46,813 bases of DNA from Pseudomonas sp. GM84 (GTDB lineage: Bacteria; Pseudomonadota; Gammaproteobacteria; Pseudomonadales; Pseudomonadaceae), in assembly GCF_000282535.1 (NCBI RefSeq), contig NZ_AKJC01000317.1:1-46813 (forward strand). Reading direction: 5' to 3'. Below are positions 19,185 through 27,034 of the stretch, piece after piece; positions within the stretch are counted from its first letter, which is position 1; each line of letters starts with the position of its first letter. The position numbers and the translations under genes were made by a program. The notes under the pieces are model-generated. The model did no database searches. It was not told the DNA's origin and worked only from the letters and a program-made list of their open reading frames with translations.

Positions 19185-21077
19185 ATGCCCCAGCCGATCC
19201 CCCTCAAGGACCACGAACAGGAAAAGCACCTGGTCAACCGCCGGCTGCTGGCCTGCGCTGCCCTGGTCTTCAGCCTGGTCGCCGTTCTGGTCGGCCGGCT
19301 CTATGTGCTGCAAGTGCTGCAGCACGACCAGCAGAGCGCGGTATCGGAAAACAACCGAGTACACGTGCTGCCCATCGCCCCCGAGCGCGGGCTGATCTAC
19401 GACCGCAACGGCGTGGTACTGGCCGACAACAAACCCAGCTTCGACCTGACCATGACCCGAGAGCGCGCCGGCGATTCGGCCAAGGTGCTCGATACCCTGG
19501 CCCTGGTCCTGGGACTTGGCGAGGACGAGCGCAAGCAGTTCGACAAGGACCTTCGCCGCGGCCGCAAACCCTTCGAGCCGGTGACCCTGATGGTCGGCCT
19601 GAGCGAGGAGCAGATCGCCCTGGTGGCCGTGAACCAGTTCCGTTTGCCAGGCCTGGAGGTGGAGCCGCAGTTCATCCGCGAGTACCCCATGGCCGAGCAC
19701 TTCGCCCATTCGGTCGGTTACGTCGGGCGCATCAACGAGAAGGAAACCAAGACCCTCGACAGCACCGAGTACCGGGGCACCCAGTCGATCGGCAAGACCG
19801 GTATCGAGCACTTCTACGAAAGCCAGCTGCACGGCCATGTGGGTTACGAGGAAGTCGAGACCAACGCCCAGGGCCGGGTGATGCGCGTGCTCAACCACCA
19901 GGACCCGACCCCTGGCAAGGACATCATCCTGAGCCTCGACGCGCACCTGCAGGTGGCCGCCGAAAAGGCGCTGGGTGACCGCCGGGGTGCGGTGGTGGTG
20001 CTCGACCCTGCCAATGGCGACGTGCTGGCGATGGTCAGCAACCCCAGCTTCGACCCCAACCTGTTCGTCAAAGGCATCAGCTTCAAGCAATACGCCGCCC
20101 TGCGTGACTCGATCGACCGGCCGCTGTTCAACCGTGTGCTGCGCGGCCTGTATGCGCCGGGCTCGACGGTCAAGCCGGAAGTGGCCATCGCCGGTCTCGA
20201 CAGTGGCGTCATCACCCCCGGCAGCCGGGTGTTCGACCCGGGCTACTACGAGCTGCCCAACTACGACCACAAGTACCGCAACTGGAACCACAGCGGCGAC
20301 GGCTGGGTGGACATGTACACCGCCATCATGCGCTCCAACGACACCTACTTCTATGACCTGGCACACAAGCTGGGCATCGACCGCCTGCACGACTACATGG
20401 CCGAGTTCGGCCTGGGCCAGAAAGTCTCGCTGGACATGTTCGAGGAAGCCCCGGGGCTGATGCCTTCGGCCCAATGGAAGCGCGCCACCCGCCGTCAGGC
20501 CTGGTACCCCGGCGAAACGCTCATCCTCGGCATCGGCCAGGGTTACATGCAGGTCACGCCGCTGCAGCTGGCCCAGGCCACCAGCCTGCTGGCCAGCAAG
20601 GGCGTGTGGCATCGCCCGCACCTGGCCATGACCGTGGGTGGCGAAACCCCGCTCGACCCCAACCCGATGCCTGATATCGTGCTGCACGACCGGCATGCCT
20701 GGGACCAGGTCAGCCAGGGCATGCAGATGGTCATGCACGACCCGCGCGGCATCGCCCGCGCCGCCGCTGCCGGCGCCCAGTACCGCATTGCCGGCAAGAG
20801 CGGCACGGCGCAGGTAGTGGCGATCAAGCAGGGGGAGCGCTACAACCGCAACAAGACCCTCGAACGGCACCGTGACAATGCCTTGTTCGTAGGCTTCGCC
20901 CCAGCGGACCACCCCAGCGTGGTGGTGGCGGTGATGATCGAGAACGGCGAGGCCGGGGGCCGGGTGGCGGGGCCGGTGGTGCGCGAGGTAATGGATGCCT
21001 ATCTGCTCGATGAACAGGGGCATCTGAAGCCGCAGTATGCGGGCGGGGCGGTGGCCAAGCCGGTGCCGCACACCTAG
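19185..21077 (+). CDS. mrdA: Penicillin-binding protein 2 (peptidoglycan D,D-transpeptidase), orphan copy
   Basis: A 630-residue class B PBP: short cytoplasmic tail, one membrane anchor (about 21-42), the non-catalytic N-terminal domain beginning at the PERGLIYDRNG motif, then the transpeptidase domain. The active-site motifs are intact: S327-T-V-K330, S384-N385 and K538-S-G-T. PBP2 cross-links side-wall peptidoglycan in the elongasome. In pseudomonads the main copy lies beside rodA. Here neither rodA nor other cell-wall genes are present, so this is probably a second paralogue. REP pairs bound it on both sides, suggesting its own transcription unit. Confidence 0.92.
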   Translation: MPQPIPLKDHEQEKHLVNRRLLACAALVFSLVAVLVGRLYVLQVLQHDQQSAVSENNRVHVLPIAPERGLIYDRNGVVLADNKPSFDLTMTRERAGDSAKVLDTLALVLGLGEDERKQFDKDLRRGRKPFEPVTLMVGLSEEQIALVAVNQFRLPGLEVEPQFIREYPMAEHFAHSVGYVGRINEKETKTLDSTEYRGTQSIGKTGIEHFYESQLHGHVGYEEVETNAQGRVMRVLNHQDPTPGKDIILSLDAHLQVAAEKALGDRRGAVVVLDPANGDVLAMVSNPSFDPNLFVKGISFKQYAALRDSIDRPLFNRVLRGLYAPGSTVKPEVAIAGLDSGVITPGSRVFDPGYYELPNYDHKYRNWNHSGDGWVDMYTAIMRSNDTYFYDLAHKLGIDRLHDYMAEFGLGQKVSLDMFEEAPGLMPSAQWKRATRRQAWYPGETLILGIGQGYMQVTPLQLAQATSLLASKGVWHRPHLAMTVGGETPLDPNPMPDIVLHDRHAWDQVSQGMQMVMHDPRGIARAAAAGAQYRIAGKSGTAQVVAIKQGERYNRNKTLERHRDNALFVGFAPADHPSVVVAVMIENGEAGGRVAGPVVREVMDAYLLDEQGHLKPQYAGGAVAKPVPHT

Positions 21078-21093
21078 GGCGGCTGCGCAGCCC

Positions 21094-21174
21094 ATCGCCG
21101 GCAAGCCGGCTCCCACAGGATCGCCACAATGCTTGAGGGCTGCGCAGTCCCTGTGGGAGCCGGCTTGCCGGCGA
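21094..21174. repeat. REP pair 2 (inverted)
   Basis: Copies at 21094-21119 and 21151-21174 are inverted and share the REP core of pair 1. Each is also near a short direct repeat (GGCTGCGCAG-like) at 21079 and 21138. The pair sits directly after the PBP2 gene and may act as its 3' boundary. Confidence 0.85.
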
Positions 21175-21372
21175 TGAGGCCCTCACAATCACTGAACGCA
21201 CCCCGTTCGGGAACACATCCGTTTCAAAATGCTACAACTGCTAGCAGCGTGGTCGCCTTTTACGCCCATCCTGTGCATCCGCACCCAGCCATGCTTTTAT
21301 TTTATTCTCAGTATTTTCAATAGCTTGAACTCGAAAAACAAAAATCGCGCGCGTTACCAGGCCCGATTTTTG

Positions 21373-21386
21373 CTTGAATATTCAAG
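21373..21386. promoter_or_regulatory. Perfect 14-bp palindrome CTTGAATATTCAAG before the FeaR-like gene
   Basis: A fully symmetrical 14-mer 77 bp before the regulator start, with an 8-bp core (GAATATTC) that recurs in the marR/amidase intergenic region at 25094-25101. It is a plausible operator of a dimeric regulator; the binding protein is unknown. Confidence 0.4.
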
Positions 21387-21462
21387 TGAATAGTAATGCA
21401 TAACCCAAATTCCAAGAGTTCGCCCAAGCGATCCGTTCCACGTCATACCGTGCGAGGCATCC

Positions 21463-22377
21463 ATGACCCCTGCAAACCGTGTTACCGACGACCACTTCCA
21501 GTCCTGGCTCAACCAGGTCAATGAAGCCTGCGGCCATTTCAACGGCCGCAAGCTCGACCCAGGCTTCGTCGGCCAACTGGAAAAATGCCAGGTAGGCCAG
21601 ATCTCCATGAGCATCGTCGACATGACCCAGGTCAACCTGTTCCGCGGCCAGCGGGAGATCCGTGCCAGTGGCGCCGACAACTACTACGCGGTGCTGCAGC
21701 TGGCCGGCACTTCGCGCATCGAGCACCAGCAAGCGTGCATCGAACTGCAGGCCGGCGACCTGACCCTGATCGACGCCAGCACCCCGCTGGACATGCACTT
21801 CCATCAGCGCTCGCGGCAGCTGTCGCTGATCCTGCCGCGCGCCCAGGTGCAAAGCGGCACCCGCGGCGTCGGCGTGGCCTGTGCCAAGCGCATCGAGGCG
21901 AAAACGCCGCTGGCCAGCATGGCCCGGCAGATGATGATCGAAGCCGGGCGTACCCAGTACATGGCCAACAACGAAAGCCTGGCGGTGCTCGACGCGCTGA
22001 TCGCCCTGCTGCGTCCGGCCATCAGCCACGACGCCATACCCGGCAGCCATGAGCGCATGTTCCGCAAGGCCCTGGCACTGATCGACCAGAACATCACCTG
22101 CGAGAGCCTGAGCCCGGAATTCATCGCCCGTGAAGTGGGTATTTCCATGCGCAGCCTGTACCGCATCTTCGCCAAGCACGAGCTGGTCATCGCCCAGTAC
22201 ATCCGTAACCGCCGCCTCGACTTCTGTGCCGAAAGCCTGCGCAACCCGGCCATGGACCAGAAAGTCTCGTCGCTCGGTTATGCCTGGGGCTTCTCCGATT
22301 CGAGCTATTTCAGCACCGCGTTCAAGGCACGCTTCGGCATGACCCCAGGCGAGTACCGCAAGCGCCACGCCAACTGA
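21463..22377 (+). CDS. feaR: AraC/XylS-family activator, FeaR-like
   Basis: A 304-residue regulator. Residues about 1-180 form the AraC-binding-like N-terminal domain of the FeaR group (DHFQSWLNQVNEACGHF start, cupin-like strands). Residues about 200-303 are the double helix-turn-helix domain: IAREVGISMRSLYRIF for the first HTH, then the conserved end SLGYAWGFSDSSYFSTAFKARFGMTPGEYR. FeaR controls aromatic amine use in E. coli. Tandem TGGCA-N8-AAA elements, the pattern I recall for FeaR sites, precede the next two genes (cytochrome c, porin), which supports both the assignment and the local regulon. Orthology is probable, not proven; no amine oxidase or aldehyde dehydrogenase gene is adjacent. 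Confidence 0.75.
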   Translation: MTPANRVTDDHFQSWLNQVNEACGHFNGRKLDPGFVGQLEKCQVGQISMSIVDMTQVNLFRGQREIRASGADNYYAVLQLAGTSRIEHQQACIELQAGDLTLIDASTPLDMHFHQRSRQLSLILPRAQVQSGTRGVGVACAKRIEAKTPLASMARQMMIEAGRTQYMANNESLAVLDALIALLRPAISHDAIPGSHERMFRKALALIDQNITCESLSPEFIAREVGISMRSLYRIFAKHELVIAQYIRNRRLDFCAESLRNPAMDQKVSSLGYAWGFSDSSYFSTAFKARFGMTPGEYRKRHAN

Positions 22378-22390
22378 TCGATCGCCTGGG

Positions 22391-22490
22391 CCGGCCTCTT
22401 CGCGGGACAAGCCCGCTCCCACAGGATTTCCTCGGTCCTGATGGCTTGAGTTGATCCTGTGGGAGCGGGCTTGTCCCGCGAAGAGGCCGG
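22391..22490. repeat. REP pair 3: perfect 37-bp inverted repeat
   Basis: 22391-22427 and 22454-22490 are exact reverse complements (37 bp arms, 26 bp spacer) and carry the GCGGGAC/GTCCCGC REP variant. The pair lies 13 bp after the AraC gene stop, so it could form a strong hairpin in that transcript. Confidence 0.88.
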
Positions 22491-22505
22491 TACAGGCACC
22501 CCACC

Positions 22506-22542
22506 TGGCAACCCTGGCAAACAGCCTGGCAGGCAGAGCAAA
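22506..22542 (+). promoter_or_regulatory. Tandem FeaR-like boxes before the cytochrome c gene
   Basis: TGGCA-N8-AAA occurs at 22506-22521 and again at 22527-22542, a direct repeat with exactly 21 bp (two helical turns) between starts. It lies about 70-105 bp before the cytochrome start, a fitting distance for an AraC-type activator. The match to the FeaR consensus TGNCA-N8-AAA is from memory. Confidence 0.6.
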
Positions 22543-22610
22543 ACCCGGTGCGCCAGGCTGGCGCACAATCAAGTCATAGACCAACAAGAAACAACCCTGG
22601 AACCGTACTG

Positions 22611-23009
22611 ATGTCGACCGTCATCCCCAGCAAATTCGCCATACCTTTCCTGCTTGCCACCTTGGCCAGCCCCCTGGCACTGGCCGAAGAATGCGCAGTC
22701 CCACAAGCCCAGCAAGGCGAACAGGTGTTCGCCCGTGATTGCGCTGCGTGCCACTCGGCCCAGAAGAACGGCCCGACGATGATGGGCCCCAACCTGCACG
22801 CTGTGCTGGGCCGTGCCCCAGGGACCGTGCCAGGCGCCAACTATTCGCAAGCCATGAAGTCGCGCCAGGCCGCCTGGACCGCCCAGGGCATCAGTGCGTT
22901 CATCGAACAACCACAAGCCGCCGTACCAGGCACCTACATGCCTTATGCCGGCTTGCACGATGCCGCCGAACGGCAGGCGGTGACCTGCTTCCTCGCCGGC
23001 CTCAAGTAA
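22611..23009 (+). CDS. Small monohaem class I cytochrome c
   Basis: A 132-residue periplasmic protein with signal peptide (1-26, cleavage near ALA-EE). The haem motif is C44-A-A-C47-H48, followed by GPTMMGPNLHAVLGR, and M110 in GTYMPYAG is the expected axial ligand. This is the class I (c550/c552-like) electron carrier fold. It lies between a FeaR-like regulator and a porin, with tandem FeaR-like boxes upstream. It might accept electrons from a periplasmic amine or alcohol dehydrogenase encoded elsewhere; that is inference. A strong terminator follows, so it is monocistronic. Confidence 0.9.
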   Translation: MSTVIPSKFAIPFLLATLASPLALAEECAVPQAQQGEQVFARDCAACHSAQKNGPTMMGPNLHAVLGRAPGTVPGANYSQAMKSRQAAWTAQGISAFIEQPQAAVPGTYMPYAGLHDAAERQAVTCFLAGLK

Positions 23010-23023
23010 CCCCCGCACTTGTC

Positions 23024-23058
23024 CGCCAAAGGCCCCGCAATGGGGCCTTTGGCGTTTT
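23024..23058 (+). terminator. Rho-independent terminator of the cytochrome c gene
   Basis: A 13-bp perfect stem (23024-23036 with 23042-23054), loop GCAAT, followed by TTTT. It begins 15 bp after the stop codon. The first FeaR-like box of the porin promoter starts within its T-run at 23058. Confidence 0.88.
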
Positions 23059-23094
23059 GGCACGCTGCCAAAGGCAACTGGCAGCCAGGGCAAA
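23058..23094 (+). promoter_or_regulatory. Tandem FeaR-like boxes before the porin gene
   Basis: TGGCA-N8-AAG at 23058-23073 (one mismatch in the A-triplet) and TGGCA-N8-AAA at 23079-23094, again spaced exactly 21 bp. The arrangement copies that before the cytochrome gene, so both promoters are probably controlled by the same AraC-type protein, most simply the FeaR-like regulator at 21463. Confidence 0.58.
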
Positions 23095-23174
23095 AACCTG
23101 CGTTGGGGCTTCCTGCATGATCCTTGGCATGTCTTCGGAACTTCTGCCAAACCCATAACAAAGGAAGCCAGACC

Positions 23175-24494
23175 ATGCTGCACCGCCCGTTCCGTCTCAC
23201 CCTGGCCGCAGTGCTCGCCGGGGTCTCGCTGCAGGCGTCCGCCCTGGAGCTCTACGGCGACGCCGAGCGCCACCTCAACGCCAATATCGAGGCGGTGTTC
23301 GGTGCGTTCCACAGTGAGGAAAGCTACGCCATCGCCCGCGACCAGGAAGGCTCCACGTCGTGGCGCGAGGGCTACATCAAGTACGGCCTGAGCGGCGACC
23401 AGCGCCTGGGCGGTGCCGGCTCGATGTATGGCGCCTTCGCCCTGCTCAGTTCCGGCACCTGGGGCGATGGCGACGCGGCAGGTTTCAGCGACGGCAGCGA
23501 ACGCACCACCAAGATCGAGGACGCTTACGCCGGCTGGAAGTCCGGCAACCTGGTGCCCATGCTGGGCGAGGACGGCATCGACCTGTCCTTCGGCAAACAG
23601 ATGGTGGCGGTCGGTGACGGCTTCCTGATCCAGGGCGATTCGCTGAACATCGGCAAGGGCCTGGCCGACGGCGAGTTCAACCGTGGCGGCGCCTACTACC
23701 TGGCCGCGCGCAAGAGCTTCGACAAGACCGCCGTGCTGCGCCTGGGCGGCAGCCAGGGCTGGCGCGGCGACCTGATGTGGCTGCAATCGGACAACCGTGC
23801 CCAGGCCAACACCGAAATGCACGTGGCCACCCTGGAGCACGTGGCAGAGGCCGGCACCGTCGGCCTGACCTACATCGGCACCACCCACGTCGACGAACAG
23901 TACGCCTCACCGCAACAGCTGGAACGTGACGGCATGAAGACCTACAGCCTGCGCGGCCAAGGCAATGCCGGGGTGGAGAACCTGTTCCTGTCAGGCGAAT
24001 ACGCCAAGCAGGACAAACCCCACACCAGCACCGAGGATGCCTGGTACCTGGAAGCCGGCTGGACCTTCGCCGACCTGCCGTGGCAGCCGAACGTCAGCTA
24101 CCGCTACAGCCGCTTCTCGGAACAGTACGACACCCTGTTCTACGGCCTCGGCCGCGGCCTGGGTACCTGGTTCCAGGGCGAAGTGGCCGGCAACTATGCC
24201 AGCCCGTTCAACAGCAATGCACGGATCCAGAAGGTAGGCCTGACCGTCAGCCCTACCCCGTCGCTGAACCTTGGCGCCCTGTGGTTCAAGTTCGACACCA
24301 TCGACCGCAATCTGGGCAACGCGGACGGTCGCGAGCTGGATGTGTACGCGGAATGGACGATCAACGATCACCTGATGGTCGTGCCGCTGGTGGGCCTGTA
24401 CCAACCTGACCGCAGCTTCGAACAGGGCGGCACGCAACTGGGTAACGACAACAACAACCTGTACACCCAAGTGGTGTTCGTCAGTACCTTCTGA
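23175..24494 (+). CDS. Outer-membrane beta-barrel porin (alginate-export/OprD-like)
   Basis: A 439-residue protein with signal peptide (1-22, QASA-LE) and alternating amphipathic strands rich in Tyr, Trp and Gly to a terminal aromatic residue (VVFVSTF), the signature of outer-membrane barrels. No plug domain or lipobox. ATG 23175 has AAGGA about 10 nt upstream. Its tandem FeaR-like boxes point to uptake of the substrate controlled by that regulator, possibly an aromatic amine or related acid (inference). The exact porin subfamily is not certain by eye. Confidence 0.82.
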   Translation: MLHRPFRLTLAAVLAGVSLQASALELYGDAERHLNANIEAVFGAFHSEESYAIARDQEGSTSWREGYIKYGLSGDQRLGGAGSMYGAFALLSSGTWGDGDAAGFSDGSERTTKIEDAYAGWKSGNLVPMLGEDGIDLSFGKQMVAVGDGFLIQGDSLNIGKGLADGEFNRGGAYYLAARKSFDKTAVLRLGGSQGWRGDLMWLQSDNRAQANTEMHVATLEHVAEAGTVGLTYIGTTHVDEQYASPQQLERDGMKTYSLRGQGNAGVENLFLSGEYAKQDKPHTSTEDAWYLEAGWTFADLPWQPNVSYRYSRFSEQYDTLFYGLGRGLGTWFQGEVAGNYASPFNSNARIQKVGLTVSPTPSLNLGALWFKFDTIDRNLGNADGRELDVYAEWTINDHLMVVPLVGLYQPDRSFEQGGTQLGNDNNNLYTQVVFVSTF

Positions 24495-24497
24495 GCA

Positions 24498-24523
24498 GGG
24501 GCGCAGGGGGTGCAGTGCGCCCC
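24498..24523. terminator. Hairpin between convergent porin and marR genes
   Basis: GGGGCGCA (24498-24505) pairs with TGCGCCCC (24516-24523). It starts 4 bp after the porin stop and ends 8 bp before the marR stop. There is no long T-run, so it may serve both strands weakly. Confidence 0.5.
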
Positions 24524-24530
24524 TTGGCAG

Positions 24531-25010
24531 TCAGAGCGTTTCCAGGTTGTGGAACACCACTTCCAGCATGCGGTTGAGCCGCTGCACCTGGGCTTCGGTC
24601 AAGCCCTTGAAGCTGCGCTGGAACAGCTCGCGAGTCACATCCTGCATGCGCTCGATGTTCTGCAGGCCGAGCTCGGTGATGCGCACCTGGGTCACCCGCC
24701 CGTCTTCCGGGCTGGGTGAGGTATCCACCAGGCCGTCGTCCTTCATGCGGTAGACGATCTTGGTGATGGTCGACAGCTTGGCGATGGCGTGGGTGGAAAT
24801 CTCGGAGATGCTCGATTCACCGTTCTCGTTGAGGATCCACAGCACGCGCCAGCGCGGCACGTCGAGGTCGATCTTCTTGAGCAGACGTTCCATGTTCTGG
24901 GTGTAGCGACCATGCACACGGGCCAGCCAGTAGAAAGGGAAATCTTCCTTGCGAAAATCTTCGCTGGCCGGGTCGTGGTGGCTATGGCCTGTGTTCTTCG
25001 AGTTGCTCAT
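24531..25010 (-). CDS. MarR-family transcriptional regulator
   Basis: A 159-residue winged-helix regulator. Helices about 25-60 and 115-155 form the dimer interface. The recognition region is SSISEISTHAIAKLSTITKIVYRMKDDGLV (about 70-98), followed by the wing SPEDGRVTQVRITELG. The gene is divergent from the amidase with 172 bp between, the usual layout for a repressor of a catabolic operon released by its substrate. The intergenic GAATATTC palindrome is a candidate operator. The ligand is unknown. Confidence 0.88.
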   Translation of the reverse strand: MSNSKNTGHSHHDPASEDFRKEDFPFYWLARVHGRYTQNMERLLKKIDLDVPRWRVLWILNENGESSISEISTHAIAKLSTITKIVYRMKDDGLVDTSPSPEDGRVTQVRITELGLQNIERMQDVTRELFQRSFKGLTEAQVQRLNRMLEVVFHNLETL

Positions 25011-25093
25011 CGATTCACTACTTGTGCGGAAATAGTCGCGCCATCATAGACGTTTCCGCGCATTTGGCTACCAGCAGGCGCCACACAATACTG

Positions 25094-25109
25094 GAATATT
25101 CAGTTGACA
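25094..25109. promoter_or_regulatory. Palindrome plus -35 element in the marR/amidase intergenic region
   Basis: GAATATTC (25094-25101), within the imperfect palindrome CTGGAATATTCAGT, is followed at 25104-25109 by a perfect -35 hexamer TTGACA pointing to the amidase. A MarR dimer bound there would block that promoter. The -10 is unclear (candidates near 25127-25135). Confidence 0.45.
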
Positions 25110-25182
25110 TTTCACGTATTTGCCACGCATGTTAAGCGCTGGACCGTGGTCCGGCATCCTTTCCCGAAAAGGTTTGATAACA

Positions 25183-26298
25183 ATGACAATCATAGTTGAA
25201 ACCCTCGACCTGGGCGGCGCCGGCCCCCGTGTCGTGGTCAAGGACACCATCGATGTCGCCGGTACCGCGACCCGTGCCAGCAGCCAGGCGCTGGAGCAGG
25301 CACCGCTGGCCGAACGGCATGCCGAAGTGGTCAGCCAGCTGCTGGCCAACGGTGCGCGCCTGACCGGCAAGGTCAGCCTGCACGAGCTGGCGTTTGGCAC
25401 CACCGGCATCAACCACTACACCGGCACCGCGGCCAACCCGCGCTTCCCCGGGCGTATTCCCGGCGGCTCGTCCAGTGGTTCGGCGGCGGCGGTGGCCGCA
25501 GGACTGGCCGACTTCAGCCTGGGCACCGACACCGGTGGCTCGGTGCGTATCCCGGCCTGCTGCTGTGGTGTGTTCGGCCTCAAGCCGACCTTTGGCCGCG
25601 TCAGCCGCAAGGGCGTGATGCCGGCACGCAGCAGCCTGGACTGCGTCGGCCCGTTCGCCGCCAGCCTGCCGATGCTGGTGCGGGCCATGAGCATGATCGA
25701 CCCCACCTTCGTGCCCGCCCAGGTGCCGGCCAAGGCCCGCATCGGCGTGCTGCGGGTCACCGCCGAGGCCGCCATCCACAAGGTGGTGCACGGCGCACTG
25801 ACGGCCAGCGGCCTGCCGCTGGGCAATGTCGAACTGAAGCATTTCGGTGCGGCCTATGACGCCGGCATGGTGGTGATCAACCGCGAAACCTTCGAGGGCT
25901 GTGGCCACTTGCTGGAAACCGGCAAGGTCGGCACCGATATCGCCGGCCGCCTGGCCGCTGCGGGCAAGACCACCGACAGCGCGCTGGCCGAGGCCGAAGA
26001 AGTGCGTCGTCGCTTCACCGAAGAAGTCGACCAGGCCCTGGCCAGCTTCGACGTGCTGGCGCTGCCGACCATGCCCGACTTCCCGCTGCGCCTCGAAGAA
26101 GCTGCCGACACCCGCGCAGTGCTGGGCATGACCTCGCTGGTGCGGCCGTTCAACCTGTCGGGGCACCCGGCCTTGAGCATTCCGCTGGGCAGTGCCGCCG
26201 GGTTGCCGGTCGGCCTGCAGCTGGTAGCGGCCAAGGGCGCTGACGAAAAACTGTTGGCCGTGGCCGAGCGCTTGTTGCTGAACCTTTATCAATCCTGA
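25183..26298 (+). CDS. Amidase-signature family hydrolase
   Basis: A 371-residue amidase-signature enzyme hydrolysing a C-N amide bond. The Ser-cisSer-Lys triad is readable as K20 (VVVKDTIDVAG), S96 (GGSSSGSAA) and S120 (TDTGGSVRIPA); spacings of 76 and 24 residues fit the family. ATG 25183 was chosen over longer frames because it starts just before the conserved first strand and follows an AAAAGG element. The enzyme is short for the family (450-500 usual), with a compact C-terminal half. The downstream SnoaL-like gene is 10 bp away, so they are co-transcribed. The amide substrate is not deducible. Confidence 0.87.
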   Translation: MTIIVETLDLGGAGPRVVVKDTIDVAGTATRASSQALEQAPLAERHAEVVSQLLANGARLTGKVSLHELAFGTTGINHYTGTAANPRFPGRIPGGSSSGSAAAVAAGLADFSLGTDTGGSVRIPACCCGVFGLKPTFGRVSRKGVMPARSSLDCVGPFAASLPMLVRAMSMIDPTFVPAQVPAKARIGVLRVTAEAAIHKVVHGALTASGLPLGNVELKHFGAAYDAGMVVINRETFEGCGHLLETGKVGTDIAGRLAAAGKTTDSALAEAEEVRRRFTEEVDQALASFDVLALPTMPDFPLRLEEAADTRAVLGMTSLVRPFNLSGHPALSIPLGSAAGLPVGLQLVAAKGADEKLLAVAERLLLNLYQS

Positions 26299-26308
26299 GG
26301 CTATGCCG

Positions 26309-26821
26309 ATGACCGATAGCCAAGCCTTGATGAGCCGCCTGCAACGCTTCGAAAGCCAGCAGGCGATCCGCGTGTGCATCAACCGCTACATGGAACTGTG
26401 CGATCAGCTCGACGCCAGCACCCCGCTGGACGAACTGGCCGGGTTGTTCACCCATGACGCCGTGTGGGAAGGCAAAGGGGCCAAGTATGCCGCCAGCTTT
26501 GGCGGCTACCGGGGCCGCGAGGCGATCCGTGCGATGTTCGCCACCTACATGAAGACCCCGGCGCACTTCGCCTTGAACGTGCATTTCCTGACCAGCGAAG
26601 TGATCGAGGCAGAGGGTGATCAGGGCCTGGGCCGCTGGGTGATGCTGCAGACCAGCACGTTCGCCGATGGCGCCTCGCACTTGAACGCTGCCCGGCTGAC
26701 GGTGCGCTTCGCTTTGGAAGAAGGACAATGGCGCATGGCGCATTTCCAGACCGAGAATTTGTTCAGCCGGCCGGTGAGTGAATGGAACAGCGAGGCGGCG
26801 CTGCCGGTGCCTGAGCGGTGA
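26309..26821 (+). CDS. SnoaL/NTF2-like protein
   Basis: A 170-residue cone-fold protein: N-terminal helices (IRVCINRYMELCDQLD), the loop ELAGLFTHDAVWEG, then a curved sheet (ALNVHFLTSEVIEAE, GRWVMLQTSTF, ARLTVRFALEEGQWRMAHFQTE). This arrangement is typical of the SnoaL-4 and ring-hydroxylating dioxygenase small-subunit-like group. ATG 26309 is preferred to ATG 26303 because GAGG then lies 8 nt upstream. It follows the amidase by 10 bp and may be an accessory isomerase or hydratase of the same pathway; function unknown. Confidence 0.8.
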   Translation: MTDSQALMSRLQRFESQQAIRVCINRYMELCDQLDASTPLDELAGLFTHDAVWEGKGAKYAASFGGYRGREAIRAMFATYMKTPAHFALNVHFLTSEVIEAEGDQGLGRWVMLQTSTFADGASHLNAARLTVRFALEEGQWRMAHFQTENLFSRPVSEWNSEAALPVPER

Positions 26822-26850
26822 AACAGCTTTCTGAAAGCAGCCGCGTTACT

Positions 26851-26947
26851 TGTGGGAGCGGGCTTGCCCCGCGAACACGGGCGAAGCCCGTGCCAAGCGG
26901 CTCGAGTGTCTCAGCCGGCCTCTTCGCGGGGCAAGCCCGCTCCCACA
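26851..26947. repeat. REP pair 4 (inverted)
   Basis: Copies at 26851-26875 and 26923-26947 are inverted and carry the GCGGGGCAAGCCCGCTCCCAC-type core. The pair lies between the SnoaL-like gene and the Pho-box promoter of the next gene. Confidence 0.85.
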
Positions 26948-26968
26948 GAGAACCCTCAGACCACCCAC

Positions 26969-26986
26969 CTGTCACATTTCGGTCAC
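26969..26986 (+). promoter_or_regulatory. PhoB box before the PstS-OmpA gene
   Basis: Two direct 7-mers, CTGTCAC (26969-26975) and CGGTCAC (26980-26986), are separated by ATTT, matching the CTGTCAT-N4-CTGTCAT Pho-box plan in spacing and 11 of 14 positions. A weak -10 (CGTAAT, 26994-26999) follows 7 bp later, so the box would replace the -35. The start codon is 48 bp downstream. Confidence 0.7.
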
Positions 26987-27034
26987 GCCACCGTCGTAAT
27001 CTGCCGGGCACCTCTATGCCAAAGGTTGCCCGGC

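Larger units (their letters stand above)
21078..21462. other. Non-coding gap: REP doublet and AT-rich regulator promoter region
   Basis: No gene is supported here. The first third is the second REP doublet (21094-21174). From about 21230 the DNA is AT-rich relative to its surroundings and should hold the promoter of the FeaR-like gene. A perfect 14-bp palindrome lies at 21373-21386. Confidence 0.7.

Noticed and set aside
23051..23075. A sigma-54 promoter starting at TGGCACG near 23058
   Set aside because: The -24 part is perfect but there is no GC at -12 with the right spacing; the site fits the FeaR-like tandem box better.
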